From Incurvaria masculella (Eukaryota; Arthropoda; Insecta; Lepidoptera; Incurvariidae), in NCBI GenBank assembly GCA_946894095.1, contig OX335641.1, positions 6,280,501-6,344,500 on the forward strand: 64,000 nucleotides of DNA. The letters are read 5' to 3'. The notes beneath the pieces are model-generated. The model saw nothing but the letters and a program-made list of their open reading frames with translations, made no database searches and was not told where the DNA came from. Position numbers and translations under genes: made by a program. Shown piece after piece: positions 22,733-34,208 of this stretch. How positions within the stretch are numbered: the stretch's first letter is position 1; each line of letters starts with the position of its first letter.

Positions 22733-24296
22733 GTAAGTTCACGCTTTGGATTTAAGAAAAAAAAAATACGCGTAAAACCTCTCTTCCTGTAGAGTTTAGT
22801 ATAATCCGATACCACAATTACTGACAGATATGTAACTAAGACTAATGTACCACTGAGCTTTTAAAAAATAGGCTTGATGCGTTGCTGCCCAACTTTTTCC
22901 CTAAAGATTAAGTGCGCCTAAATGTACATATAAACAGACTTTAGGGTGTTACTTGGATGCAGCGTTTATTTGCCGCGACACCCATCGTAGTTCTTTGAAA
23001 TTTAATGTTAAACTCAAAACAATGAAATCATTCATAAATCTGTGACTATTTATCAGTTCAGACGTCGACCCTGGCAAAAATATGCAACTGCACTGTCAAA
23101 GCAGCACCCGAGTCAAGTGTGTTCCGTAGTTTAATATATGACTTGCCGGCCATTATGCTGTCAGGCGCCGCTGCAACCTAATCCCCACCCTCGCCAGTCA
23201 GCTGTAGTGCGACACCCTCTCTTGCGACCGGCGCAGCCTCCCCGGACACCCCGCGGCCACGCTTTAATAACATCTTCCCGTCGTCTCCGGTTATGTGTAA
23301 TTAATGACTCTGGACAACTGGGCCATAGTGGTAATAATAAGCTCTGGGGCTCGAAAATATCTATCGTGGTATGTTTTGTAACGATTTATATGAATGAATG
23401 AATGAATGAATTTTTATTCAGTATTATTGATACATTGTCAAATCATGCATGTTATTACAATTACTTATTTTGTATTTATTTATTTATTAATTATTATGTA
23501 CTAAATATGCTATAAGTCATCATTTAAAATTTCAAATATGTAGTCAAATAAATTAATTAAATTAAAAGTATTTATACAATGATGTCAAAGAGTTTATCTA
23601 ACTATATTTTTTCCCGATGAGATGCTTTCTATTCAATCTTGGCCATATAAAATTATGTAATTTTATTTGCAGTTGTACTTAACTCAAAAGTAACTAAATA
23701 ATATGTAACTTGGTCGAACTACGCAACAGCATTGATGCTTGGGCCTTACGGGCAATTGTAAGGGGCAAATTATATCTCAAATTCAACCACGATTTCATTT
23801 AAAGTTCCTCGTAACTCTCTCGACTTGTCGCATAAACTCGCAGGAAAAAACTGGCGGAACAATTCCGCTTAGACGTCCAAATTATATTAAGCCTTTTTAA
23901 ACCCGCTTTCACGTTTCCGCTAAAATCGCTCGCGTTGAATTGTCTTAACAATTTGAGGCACTTCTCTAGGTAAACCTAGGTCGCAGAATCTCTTAGGTTT
24001 TCTCTACTTGATTTATTCAATCTCTGAGTCATTTATATGACCGAGTCATTTTATGCACTTAGTTTATTAATGCGAATAAAATGCCTTTAAAAATAGTTTC
24101 CAACTTGGGTCTATTATTTCTCTTTGTTACCAAATTACTTTTATCTATTTTGAATTGCATGAAATCAGAATTTTAAAGAGAATAAAAAAAATACTTGTGT
24201 CAATGTATTCTGGCATTATGAGAATTTTGAAAAGCGTTTTGCCCAATGAGTGGAGGAATTCTGAAACTACACGAGTGTGATTTATGTTTGGTTCAG
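22733..24296 (+). other. CadN intron between exons D and E
   Basis: No exon-like cadherin sequence was seen. A (GAAT)n microsatellite lies at about 23391-23412, and a GC-rich stretch at 23140-23290 has no domain. Confidence 0.6.
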
Positions 24297-24474
24297 GTCG
24301 AATATCCCGGAAGAGAAGAAACTGCAGTTTGAGCTGGTCTCAGGGCAAACGGAGCAAACTAATAAATGGCACACGTTTGTGTTGGAGTCTGAGGCGGATT
24401 CAGCCTATATTAAGCTCGGCAACCATCTTGACTACGAGAAGATCACTGACTACACACTCACTGTTCGCGTGCAG
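24297..24474 (+). CDS. CadN: CadN exon E: EC repeat body
   Basis: The exon encodes the last base of codon 222 and residues 223-281. It begins SNIPEEKKLQFELVSGQTEQ, includes the F.l......I.LG strand (TFVLESEADSAYIKLG) and ends DYEKITDYTLTVRVQ. The last part is the 'LDYE..t.Y.L.v.v' strand pair found in almost every cadherin repeat. The acceptor is ggttcag ending at 24296 (phase 2 in); the donor is gtttgt at 24475 (phase 0 out). The donor is weaker than the gtgagt/gtaagt used elsewhere in the gene. The exon finishes the domain opened by the degenerate linker of exon D. Confidence 0.9.
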
Positions 24475-24806
24475 GTTTGTACTACATATATTTACCATTT
24501 TAATACATAATACGACCTTCGCGGTTCGTTATGGAAGTACTCCAAGTAATCATTAATAAAAAATAACAAATAGTTCAATTAACCTACATTGTAGATTTTT
24601 ATAAAGGTAATATTGACATTTTATTGTTAATAACACTAAAAAAGTATGCCATTATTTTATCAAAACTAGTACATGTTCATAAATAATTGAACGTTGAATC
24701 ATGGAAGAAAGTATACATTCATTGTAGTTGATCATGTTTGCTTGCCTATTTTAGAATCTGCGTCTTATAAAATCATGGTTACATTTGTGGTTGCTTTTAT
24801 TTTTAG

Positions 24807-25299
24807 AACAACTTTAACTTGGCTGCCGAAATAATAATCCAAATCGAAGTGGAGGATGTTAACGACAATATCCCCATATTCAGCGAAGTTAGATCCGGTT
24901 TTGTCCTCGAAAACGAGCCCTCAGGCACGCAAGTGATGCAGGTTCGTGCATTCGATGCTGATGGCACGTTAGAAAACAATCAAGTGACGTACCAACTAGC
25001 TGATCCAACGGACCCTTTCGTCATAGACCCAATCACGGGCAACATTACCACTCTCAAAATGTTCGACAGAGAAGAGAAAAACTTCTATAACATTAAAATT
25101 ATCGCTACCGACAATTCTCCATCAGCCTTAATACCGGGAAAGCACAATTCAGGGCAGCAGGTATTCAGAATAGAGATAGCGGATAAAAATGATAACCAAC
25201 CACACTTCTCTAAGGATACATATGTAGCAGACTCTGTGCCCGAAGATGCAAATGTAAATGAACTGGTTACACAAGTCACAGCAGCTGATGTTGATACGG
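24807..25299 (+). CDS. CadN: CadN exon F: end of one EC repeat, a full repeat and the start of a third
   Basis: This is the longest exon here: residues 282-445 plus one nucleotide of codon 446. It begins NNFNLAAEIIIQIEVEDVNDNIPIF (linker at about residues 297-306). It then carries a complete EC repeat: VLENEPSGTQVMQVRAFDADG, the FVIDPITGNI strand, MFDREEKNFYN and the TDNSPS loop. The linker IADKNDNQPHF follows, and the exon stops in the next repeat at QVTAADVDT. The acceptor is atttttag ending at 24806. The donor is gtgagt at 25300. The single trailing G combines with CC of exon G to give alanine. Third positions are more A/T-rich than in exons A-D. Confidence 0.93.
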
Positions 25300-25431
25300 G
25301 TGAGTTTACATTTATTTCACATATTATTTTATTTGTTTGTTCATTTAAAAAGACTGTTGTTTCAAAAATACCTTTCTTGATCCTGTGAGATACTTTTCAG
25401 ATTGAATATTTTATATTTATTTGTTTTGCAG

Positions 25432-25703
25432 CCTCGATAGTGAAATATAGCATAGTGGAAGGCAATACTTATGACGCCTTCTCAATAAAAGAACTTTCCG
25501 GTGAGATCAGAGTGAACAACAAGCTGGACTATGAGAACATAACGACCTATACGTTGACGGTCCGCGCTTCCGATGGCAGTTTCGAAGATTATGCAAAAGT
25601 CATAATCAACATTGACAACGTCAATGATAACCCACCTATGTTCCTCAACAACATCACAAGGACAATTGAAGAAGAGAAACCATACGACGGATGCATAGCT
25701 AAG
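25432..25703 (+). CDS. CadN: CadN exon G: rest of EC repeat with NVNDN linker
   Basis: The exon supplies two bases of codon 446 and residues 447-536. It runs SIVKYSIVEGNTYDAF, then FSIKELSGEIRV, KLDYENITTYTLTVRASDG and the linker IDNVNDNPPMF, and ends in EEEKPYDGCIAK, the first strand of the next repeat. The acceptor is ttttgcag ending at 25431 and the donor gtaaat starts at 25704 (phase 0). The flanking introns are the shortest in the window, 132 and 184 nt. The EEKPYDGCI stretch matches the EETTYDDCI of fly CadN, one of the clearest gene-specific signatures here. Confidence 0.93.
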
Positions 25704-25887
25704 GTAAATGCAGAACAATGCAAAATAAAGACTTGGACCATATTGGACCGTATTTTAAGAAATTGTCAAATATAGTTACTACTACATGTTTATACTATGT
25801 TGTAATCCGAGTCGTATTTTAAGTGCTTACACAGTCACCATCCATCAACTGCTTCTTTCTCTGACGTCACCATTATCTTCCCCACAG

Positions 25888-26166
25888 GTCGAGGCGTATG
25901 ACCCTGACATAAAAGACCGCAACGCGCCCCAAAACATCGTCTATTTCATCGTGAAGGAAGAGCAGCAGAAGTTTCTGCAGATCGATTCCGACGGCTGCCT
26001 CAAGTTGACCAAGCCCTTGGACCGGGATCCTCCGCTGGGCTACTCCACTTGGCAGATCCTCATCGCAGCTGTGGACCAACATGGAGGACCTACCGGCCTG
26101 CGGTCCACGACAGAAGTTATATTGGAGCTGACGGACGTCAATGACAATCCGCCTTTCCTGACCAAT
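25888..26166 (+). CDS. CadN: CadN exon H: EC repeat with the EAYDPDIKDRNA signature
   Basis: The exon encodes 93 residues (537-629). It opens VEAYDPDIKDRNAPQNIVYF, a run almost identical to fly CadN and the best single identifier of the gene. It continues with LQIDSDGCLKL, PLDRDPP (DRE-type motif) and WQILIAAVDQHG, and ends with the linker LTDVNDNPPFLTN. The acceptor is cttccccacag ending at 25887 and the donor is gtaagt at 26167; phase 0 at both ends. The next exon is almost 7 kb away. Confidence 0.95.
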
Positions 26167-29100
26167 GTAAGTATTTATCGTTTTTAAAATTTATTGTGGT
26201 AATTGAAATGCTGTATATGTTATTGCGGGCTGATGGCAACGCACCTGCATTGCCAAAGTTTGTATACCGTTTAAAACTATAGTTAATTGTAGTTTATTAA
26301 TCCTTAGTATCTACCTAAGGATAGCACTCGATTACTTTGATACGCTACATTTGGATGAGTAAATATTAGATGTCTAAATTTGAAGGCCCAAAAAAACTAG
26401 ATAGGGGTTTCTTATATTTTTATCTACAAGGCCTAAAATTAAGATAAATGTACTGAATTTCGTTTAACAATGTGTGTTTATTTTTGTGAATGGCGTTGGA
26501 CTTTTCCTCATGGTTTGAATGATCGATCCTATCTGTGACTTGATTCACTTCTAAGAAGCCATCGGTATTAACGCGAATAAGTCGGCGGCGGCGGATTCGA
26601 ATAAGAAAGATCCATCATTATCAAGATGCCATTACTCAGGATCCCGCAAATTACTTCCCATTCGATTGAGGCGCCCGGTTTAAACTTTTTTCTGATGTAA
26701 AGGCACAGTGTTTACCAGTGAATTTACTCGTCTTCGCAACCCGCTTTTTGCAAGGTTTAGTGAAATATTTTTTTCCGAGTGATTTAAGTTGCTTGTAGAA
26801 TTTAAGAAGCTTTTCTTATTTTTATTATTCTTTAGGGAAAACACTGTCAAACTCCAATTAACACAATCTTAGCAGCTTAGATCATCCTCATAGCAATTGA
26901 TCGCAGCCCCAAAAAACTGTTGCCCTGTCTTTCTTAATGACGATAAGGCTTTGAAATAGTCTTTGGAGATTTTCATTTCTCATTAGGAAAAAGATATTCT
27001 TTTCAAAGCATACATTTTAAGAGAGTCACTACCCGATCAATTCCCCATACTACGGGTGATACCTGTTTACATGCTCTTAATGTTTTATTAGGTTTTGAAA
27101 CGTTGAATTCTAAAATATATTCATTTGAGTTTTTAAATAAATATATTTCCGCCCTGGAATTATTTTCTGTTATTTGTTAGTTGATAACAAGGTTTGTGTT
27201 TACATACGTTTGATCGAATCTGCAATTCGATAACTGTGGAGTCGCTTCTTTTTCATGCGAGAACTGATGTTGAATTGTCTACACTTTGATATCATCTGAG
27301 TCGCGAATTCTGCATGTAAATTGACGGCTATTGATTTTGAATTACCTTCGCTCCGCCGTGCGTAGTCTTCATACCTTTAGGCTCCTTTTGAAGATTGAAA
27401 TCAAGCTTGCGATGGATGTTAAATGATAGCATTTGAAACAAGCTTTTCTAGGATTTACCTTTAACTAATTCTTTCATTATATCACTTCGCGAAAATCAGT
27501 TAAATGCTTTCTGCATTTTGTACCCCCTACTCAGAGAAAGTGAATCGCAATGAAACACGCAAACGGGAACGCGAACGGAGGTAACAGTAATGTGTCATCA
27601 TTCATATCTCAGGACCTTCCAGCCCTAGGCCTAGCACTAATAAAAAATATCTCATCGAGATTTTCATATTCGAAATTGTAATATGTCATTTCGTCGGAGT
27701 TTCGAATCGGACCATTGGTCCAGTAAATAATTGGAACTTGAAAAATGCGCAAAAGCTTCGGGTTTGTCTAGTCGGGTGTCCAATGACAGCTCACCTACTT
27801 TTTTATTATTAAACTGGAAATGACATCTGCTATCATTATACTCGTATTAGTCCATGACACCACATTCCCGAAGGAATTATGTGCCATGCCAAGAACTTTC
27901 CTTTATTAGACCAAGGCTACATTGATCTAGATCCACATCTCTAATATAACTCATTGTCACTTCCGACACCTTTCAAAGTGATGATACGAAGCTGGTACTT
28001 TAAGAACTTGCTTATTATTAGACCGAGGATCTGTTCTAGACGCAATACTTACAATGTATGCTACATGTGACGGTTTACAATTTAATTCATGTGAAACGCA
28101 CTCAACGAGGACTCCAAAAATACTTCAACTGAAAATATTAACCATAAAAAAATATTGCTGCTAACAAAATTATGAAAATTAAGTAGCTGCGTAGTATAAC
28201 ACGATTTATGCTTCACTGGACATTGCCGATTCATCGCGGAATATTTGATTTGGCCATATTGAATAGAACAGAAGAGTTACCGCTCAAGCGATCCTCAATT
28301 CGCGGGGGTTCGGTACGACAGATCGATTAGGTCGTAGAAGGTTTACATATTAATCTACAAAAATGAAAAAAACGTACGGTTATGAGACTCTCTATATCAC
28401 TGTTTCAGCAGTGATTGAAGTGGTGATATCAGTATTTGGAGACCCTTAACCTCCTAAGTACCACCTGGTGTCCCAGAAAAAGTTCGGAAGCCCACGGATG
28501 TCGTCGGGCGCCTCTGATTCGGGAGGCTGGCGTACGCCATATGTCACGCTTTACATTAATAATATTTAATCTTATCCCAAGCCGACTGTTCATTCTGCTC
28601 GGCTTTTTTCATACTTTCACAAACATTAACCCTTATACTATTATTTTTCGAAGCGTGTTGCTTCACATGATCAGGAAAGTATTGTCTCACCGTTATATTG
28701 TGGCTTGTCTAGTATTACAATAGACCAAAAATATAGAAAACTTCGTTCTCATTTTCGAATATCAATAATAATGCGGGGCAGAAAGGTACTTCCGATACGA
28801 TTTTGAAAAAATCTGATTGCCGCAAAGGCTTAGACGGAGATTTTTTTTTTTAGAACGGCACCGGTGCCCTCGACACAAGACATTCATTTGCTGGCGCTGA
28901 TTGGTTAGCGATGTAGGTCGGTAATCTCCAACCAATCAGCGAGTTGCTATATTATCGCCTCGGCATCGTTCACCGATCAAAATAAATACAGTATAGTTGC
29001 CAATGATTGTCGACCTTATGTAAGAAAACGCTTGCTGGCAAATAGTGAAAGATAGAGAGAAAAAAACAATATCAGCCGTTATGTTCGACGTTGTCTGGCT

Positions 29101-30474
29101 GTAACGAAGCGACCGCGGCGCGACGCCTCCGCGATAAATCTATTTTTTCAGCGGGAACGCTCACACAATCTTTCGGCTTCGCTTGTTTTAACGATATTTT
29201 CGCGGCGAAAAGGCGTGATATCATTATTTCAGTAACCCTATTTCCGGAATGAGCGGGTCCACTTTTTTAGAGTACGGTTGTGGTAACTATAGTAGCACGG
29301 CTACATTGAACTGGATGGAAAACACGGACAACTCCGCTACGACCATCTTTTCATCCAATACGATCTTACCGATCCGGGGAAGGAAGGGGAAGGTGACCTA
29401 CAGTTTTACATGGGTTCCGGGCTAATATCATGCATGTGAGTTTGGCATTAGGTATCAATATCTACTTACTTAAAATCAATTCGTGACGAAATGCACTTAT
29501 CCAACTGACGTGAATCCACTACCCCTCGAATGAGATGCGGGGCCCTGCCCCAACTCGCGTTTATTAAATTGCTAAACATTTCATCGTTCCTAAAAAAACC
29601 TGAACGTTAATGAATCTCCTGCTATATGGCGGCAACTTTTGACTTCCGTATTAGAAATAAGCTTGTTAGCCCTAACCATAGTAAAATCCTAAAACAAAAT
29701 CTCATTATAAAGAGACCAAAACCCCTTTACCAGGATATCACAATTGTTCTGTTCATTTCTCTATATGATTCAGTTGTTTCTTATTATCATATTTGCCAAT
29801 AACAAATAAAAACTGACGAGGAAATAAAGCAGGGTGACAATATTGTGCCTCAATTGCGTGGCAGAGAGCCTACTTGATAGGCTTTTATGATAGTAAAAGT
29901 CGTCTAATATCGCAAACTGGCTATATACCCATAAGTTGATAAATCTACTTATTTTGGGATTGTTATGTTATGTTGACATGTAAATTAACTTGAAATAAAA
30001 AAATAAGAGAGAGATATTTATCGTACTTTCTTTCATCAAACTTTCATACACATAAAACGTTTAAAAATCTTTAACATTTTCCAGTAGGTTCATTTGTACA
30101 TTTTCTTTGGCAGTACATTTGTACAACCTATTATCATTCTTAATTTTATTGTGATTGAGATTTATAATATAATTGATTGATTTATAATATAGAAATGAAC
30201 TCATTTGACAAATCACGAATGTCTATTGCTGCTACTACATATGTATATAGTACTTACCCGATGCTCGGTTGTTCAATTTATCTAGTTTCTTTTGTGTTTC
30301 CGTTCCTCGATATTTTTGTACGAGATTTTGGTATCCGTCTGTCTGTCCGTACGACTCTCACATTTTTTATACCCATTAATCTATCTGTTCATAGATGTAG
30401 CCTAATAGGATAGTAAATAGAAATTTCCGAAACTACCTCACCGAGAACTACTTCACCTACTTCATAGAAAACTA

Positions 30475-30519
30475 TTAAGAGGATAATGAGGTGACCGAGT
30501 TGCCTCATTATCCTCTTAA
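30475..30519. repeat. Perfect 17-bp inverted repeat with 11-nt loop
   Basis: TTAAGAGGATAATGAGG (30475-30491) is followed after 11 nt by its exact reverse complement (30503-30519). The stem is too short for an ordinary animal microRNA precursor. A tiny MITE or palindromic insertion is possible. Confidence 0.8.
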
Positions 30520-31016
30520 GGACCCTCCCTTCGAACAAAATAAGATCATATTTTCACTATAACAAGTTTAGTTGCAGCCTCCAAATTAACCCTTTATCAT
30601 CTATTCGACTGAGTATTTATACTTTGGACATAAGCTTTGTGTCCAATGTTCTTTTATAAAAAGTAACGGTACTTGAAACAATCCATTCCACATTTTATAG
30701 TCTCGTATTTTACGCATATTGCGGAACCCTCATTATAATAAAAAATATTCAATAAAAGTAATACAAAACACCGCGCTGAGACATCGCCCTAACAATGTCG
30801 ACCTTTTGTTGTCGACAAAACGACTTCATCCTGATCTACCTACAGTAACGGGCTCGTAAAAACTTTATGCGTTCGCGGTAAAAGCGTAACCTTGGGCCTC
30901 TGCGTCTTGCCCCTGAGGTGATAGGATTCGAAGGGTGGCGTGGCAGAGTAACCTTGAACAGTTCGATATGCGCCCTCCTGAGCGATGGCCCCTTCGAAAT
31001 CCAGCCTATTCACATT

Positions 31017-31423
31017 GAGCGGCTCGTAGCCTAGTGGCGCGGGGACTGGCCTAGCGTTCCAGAGGCCTGGGTTCAGTTCCTCCATGCACCACCGTCTTTC
31101 TCTTTCCGAGTTCGATAAGTGCATTTCGTCACGAATGCGAGCTGCTCCATGGTTCGGAATCCATGTAAAACTGTAGGTCCCCTTCCCCTACTAGGTGGTA
31201 GGGTTTAAGCCCGCCCGGGTTGGTACCATCGCATTGGACGAAAAGATGGTCGAAGCGGTGATGAAAACTTATCCGTGTTTTCCATCCAGTTCAATGTAGC
31301 CGTGCTCATAAAGGGAAGGTCCTGGCGTGGCACCTAATTCCTTCGGGAATGTGGTGTATTGGGCTAATATCATAACGGTAGTTGTGTAGTATTAGCCATC
31401 CATGTCAGGTTGCATAAAAAAAA
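31017..31423 (+). mobile_element. tRNA-derived SINE, full length, second copy
   Basis: It has the same structure as the copy at 19170: A box TAGCCTAGTGG (31027-31037), B box GGTTCAGTTCC (31070-31080), body with 'ccttcccctactaggtgg' and 'cctaattccttcgggaatg', and a final A run to about 31415. The B box has drifted from the consensus GGTTCGANNCC in one base more than the first copy. Confidence 0.85.
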
Positions 31424-33079
31424 TCCCGGCTTCAAAAATGTTGCACATTTTCATGCGAAATCTTTACTGTTATTTTCACACGTTCAAAGATGGCGCACCA
31501 CAACAAGTTAGGAACTGAGGGTTTGAAGAACATTACCTCACTTTTATCCGTGAAGTGTGCCTTTTTAAGCTAACAATTCGTCGTACCAAAGTTACGTCTA
31601 TAAGAACGTCTATTAGAAAGGTAATATTAATTCCACACGTAAATATACCTTCATGCCGCTTCCCCGAGGGGTCGGCGAAAATGGAAATGAAAGCCATTCA
31701 CACTTAAGTATTACTCACCTGAATGCTACCTACACACAAATCATGCATACACATAAAAATAACATCTATTATTCTTAGTATTATTAATGTTGAAAATGTG
31801 TAGCATGTACCAAACGTGTTATTTTAGGTTATCTTCTACAATACAAACTTAGTTTAGTTTAGGAGATAACATGTATTATGTAAAACCTTGTACTTTTTAT
31901 GAATAAAATAAATAAATAAATAAAATAAATTTAAGCTAAAAATTTAGTCGTAACAAAGTTACGTCTATTTAAGCTAACAATTGGTCGTACCAAATTTAAA
32001 CCGCATGTACATTACATTTCAGTTTGTGGGTTAGGTCAGGTTACCATAGGGAAGGCAAGGTTAGGTTGGGTTATGGAAGGCTGACTTATTTTGTTATAAA
32101 TCATAATTTATAAAGATTTAGTTAGGTTAGGTTAGCCTAAGTATGTAGTTCCAGAAAAAATAAGGCTACCTAGACTCCATTGTGTGAGGTTCCAGGTCAG
32201 GATATGCCACCGATCCCGTACATCTGTTCGTGATTCGTGGATAAGTAATGAAGTGAACTTTGGGGGCGAGCGAATCGGTGGCAAGAAACGACCTGTAAAG
32301 CTGATAAGCCTTTAAATTACATATAACGTTTGTGTCAAATATATTGTGTCTAAGCTTATACTGACGTACACTACGATATAGTGTTGTTGAAACAATATTT
32401 AAAACGTATTTAGTGTTTGGCCTGACTTGTTAAGACGCGTTCCATCAGTTCATCAATCAATAACTAAGGGGTGAAATGCAAAAGTTACATTTTAACAATA
32501 AATGTAATATAATTGTAAAAAAAAATATCATTGATTTTCATTGGTTTGTGCTTAATGTAAGTGTGAATTGCAACGCCCTCTGTAGACTTTTATTAACGTG
32601 TATTTATTAATTTATTTAACACTTGTATGATGTTAGCAGTATTTCCCTACTATCATTTATCTCTGATATTACGTATTTGAAATGGAGACTGGCCTGTCAA
32701 TAAAGTTACCATCAGTCAGCATATTTTAATAATGTCCAAGTTTATTTCATGCAGCCAAAGTATTACGTACCGGACATGTGGCTTAGCCTGTCAATATTGT
32801 AGTTGTTAGTTATGTAATCGGGCACTTACTGTCATTGCACTCTTGATAAAATTAACCCCCCATTGACTTTCATTCACAATATTATAGCGATGTGTAGAAA
32901 ATGTGCTACCTTGGCAGACAGGAACGACAAATTATTGCCATTTCATTTCACTGTCTTTAAGATATCTTTCATTTATGATTTATAGATACATCGGCGATTT
33001 ATCAGCTATGCAACCAACTATGGCAACGATTGTGACTCCAATTCTCAGGAAACGTTACATGGTTGTGTTGACTTTACAG

Positions 33080-33233
33080 ACGCAGCCAGTGGTTTGGTAC
33101 GAGAATGAGCCGCCAGGCCGTATCGTGGCGCTCACAGCCAAAGACAACGACTCTGACGACAACGGCCCGCCATTCACGTTCGCGCTCAACGACACGGCTA
33201 GCTATGAGATCCGGGCCCGCTTCAACATTGTCG
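33080..33233 (+). CDS. CadN: CadN exon I: first half of an EC repeat
   Basis: The exon encodes residues 630-680 plus one base of codon 681, from TQPVVWYENEPPG to IRARFNIV. The 'vvWyEN.ppG.iv.l.akD.D' start and PPFTFALND strand match the repeat after the PPFL linker in fly CadN (vYWQEN, GNFTFGID). The acceptor is gactttacag ending at 33079. I chose the donor gtcagt at 33234, because the leftover G plus GC of exon J gives glycine and the joined protein reads FNIVGNVLHASVRFDRE, in step with the fly sequence. This donor has C at position +3, where the other donors have A, G or T, so it is one of the weaker donors in the set. It faces a 21-kb intron. Confidence 0.9.
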
Positions 33234-33792
33234 GTCAGTTCATACATTTATTATTTAATTTTATTCCCAACAGACAGATATAACCATATCACTTTAGTTA
33301 CATTTCCCATGTTGTTTTGGTTATTGGCCTATATTTAACTAAACATTGATAATGGCAATTGTTTTAAATGTATCAATGGGTGATTAGTGCTTTTTTATTT
33401 ATAAAACATGAAATTTGCAAACAGATGCTGCATACAATGATAATTCTCAATAATATAATTGATAACAGAAGATCTTTTGCTGATGTCAATGGAAAATCAC
33501 GACCGTATTACCATTATATGGATAAAGTGACGAAATAAATAAACATATTGCAGTTATATAAAGATTATAATCGGAAAGATTACATTTTCGTTCTTATCAC
33601 TTAAAATTAAGCCCACTATGGCTGCACGTGGGATTATTTGAGGTTTTTAAAATGCGAAACGGTGCTCAATCGGTATATAGCTGATTTATGAATTGTTTGA
33701 TAATCACCCAGATAACTATTCAACGGATTTATTTACGCCGCTGTTTATTCATCCGTTATAGTAGGTCCATATATTTATCAGTTAATTTACAG

Positions 33793-34208
33793 TAAAGATA
33801 ATTGACGGGATGACCCTAGTTCTCTGGTCAGAGGGCAAATCTCTCGTTTGGGATGCCACATGTGTGGACACATTGGCCCCCTCACACGTCACACACTCAG
33901 CATCAAAAGTAGGTTCGGCTGCCGAGTCAGCAGCAAGTTTAAAAATAAAAAAATACCAGGCAATAACCGATCAAAATTATTTATTTGTTCCTTTCGCGGT
34001 TGAGACCTTCGGCCCGTGGTGTGAGAGAGCCAAATCCTTTATTTATGAAATCGGAAAGAAAATAATTGTCTTAACAGGAGACAAAATGGCAGCAAGTTAT
34101 TTAACACAAAGACTGAGCATTGCTATCCAGAGGGGCAATGCAGCTAGCGTGATGGGAACACTGCCGTACGTGTCGCCGCTGGACGAAGTCTTTTATCTTG
34201 GCTCTTAA
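33793..34208 (+). CDS. Intact C-terminal domain of a reverse-transcriptase-type retroelement protein
   Basis: An uninterrupted reading frame (ATG at 33810, stop TAA at 34206) encodes about 132 residues: SLVWDATCVDTLAPSH near the start, ETFGPW in the middle and LTQRLSIAIQRGNAASVMGT near the end, closing with EVFYLGS. From memory, this pattern is the conserved C-terminal region of many invertebrate predicted proteins with an upstream reverse transcriptase domain. I am not sure of the exact family or whether the domain is an endonuclease. An acceptor-like tttacag ends at 33792, an in-frame TAA lies just upstream (33783), and AATAAA follows at about 34276. It may be the last exon of a retroelement copy, a 5'-truncated copy, or a kept fragment. 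The absence of any stop or frameshift suggests a recent insertion. Confidence 0.6.

Larger units (their letters stand above)
26167..33079 (+). other. CadN intron between exons H and I
   Basis: This 6.9-kb intron holds SINE fragments on the minus strand (27846-28000 and 29295-29450), a full SINE (31017-31423), a 17-bp perfect hairpin (30475-30519) and an 11-bp-stem hairpin near 28899-28942. Short TTAGGT-type runs occur near 32075-32135. No second copy of exon H or I is recognisable. Confidence 0.65.

Noticed and set aside
32075..32135. Telomeric TTAGG repeat array.
   Set aside because: Only short, irregular GGTTAG runs are present; such runs are common in lepidopteran introns and MITEs.
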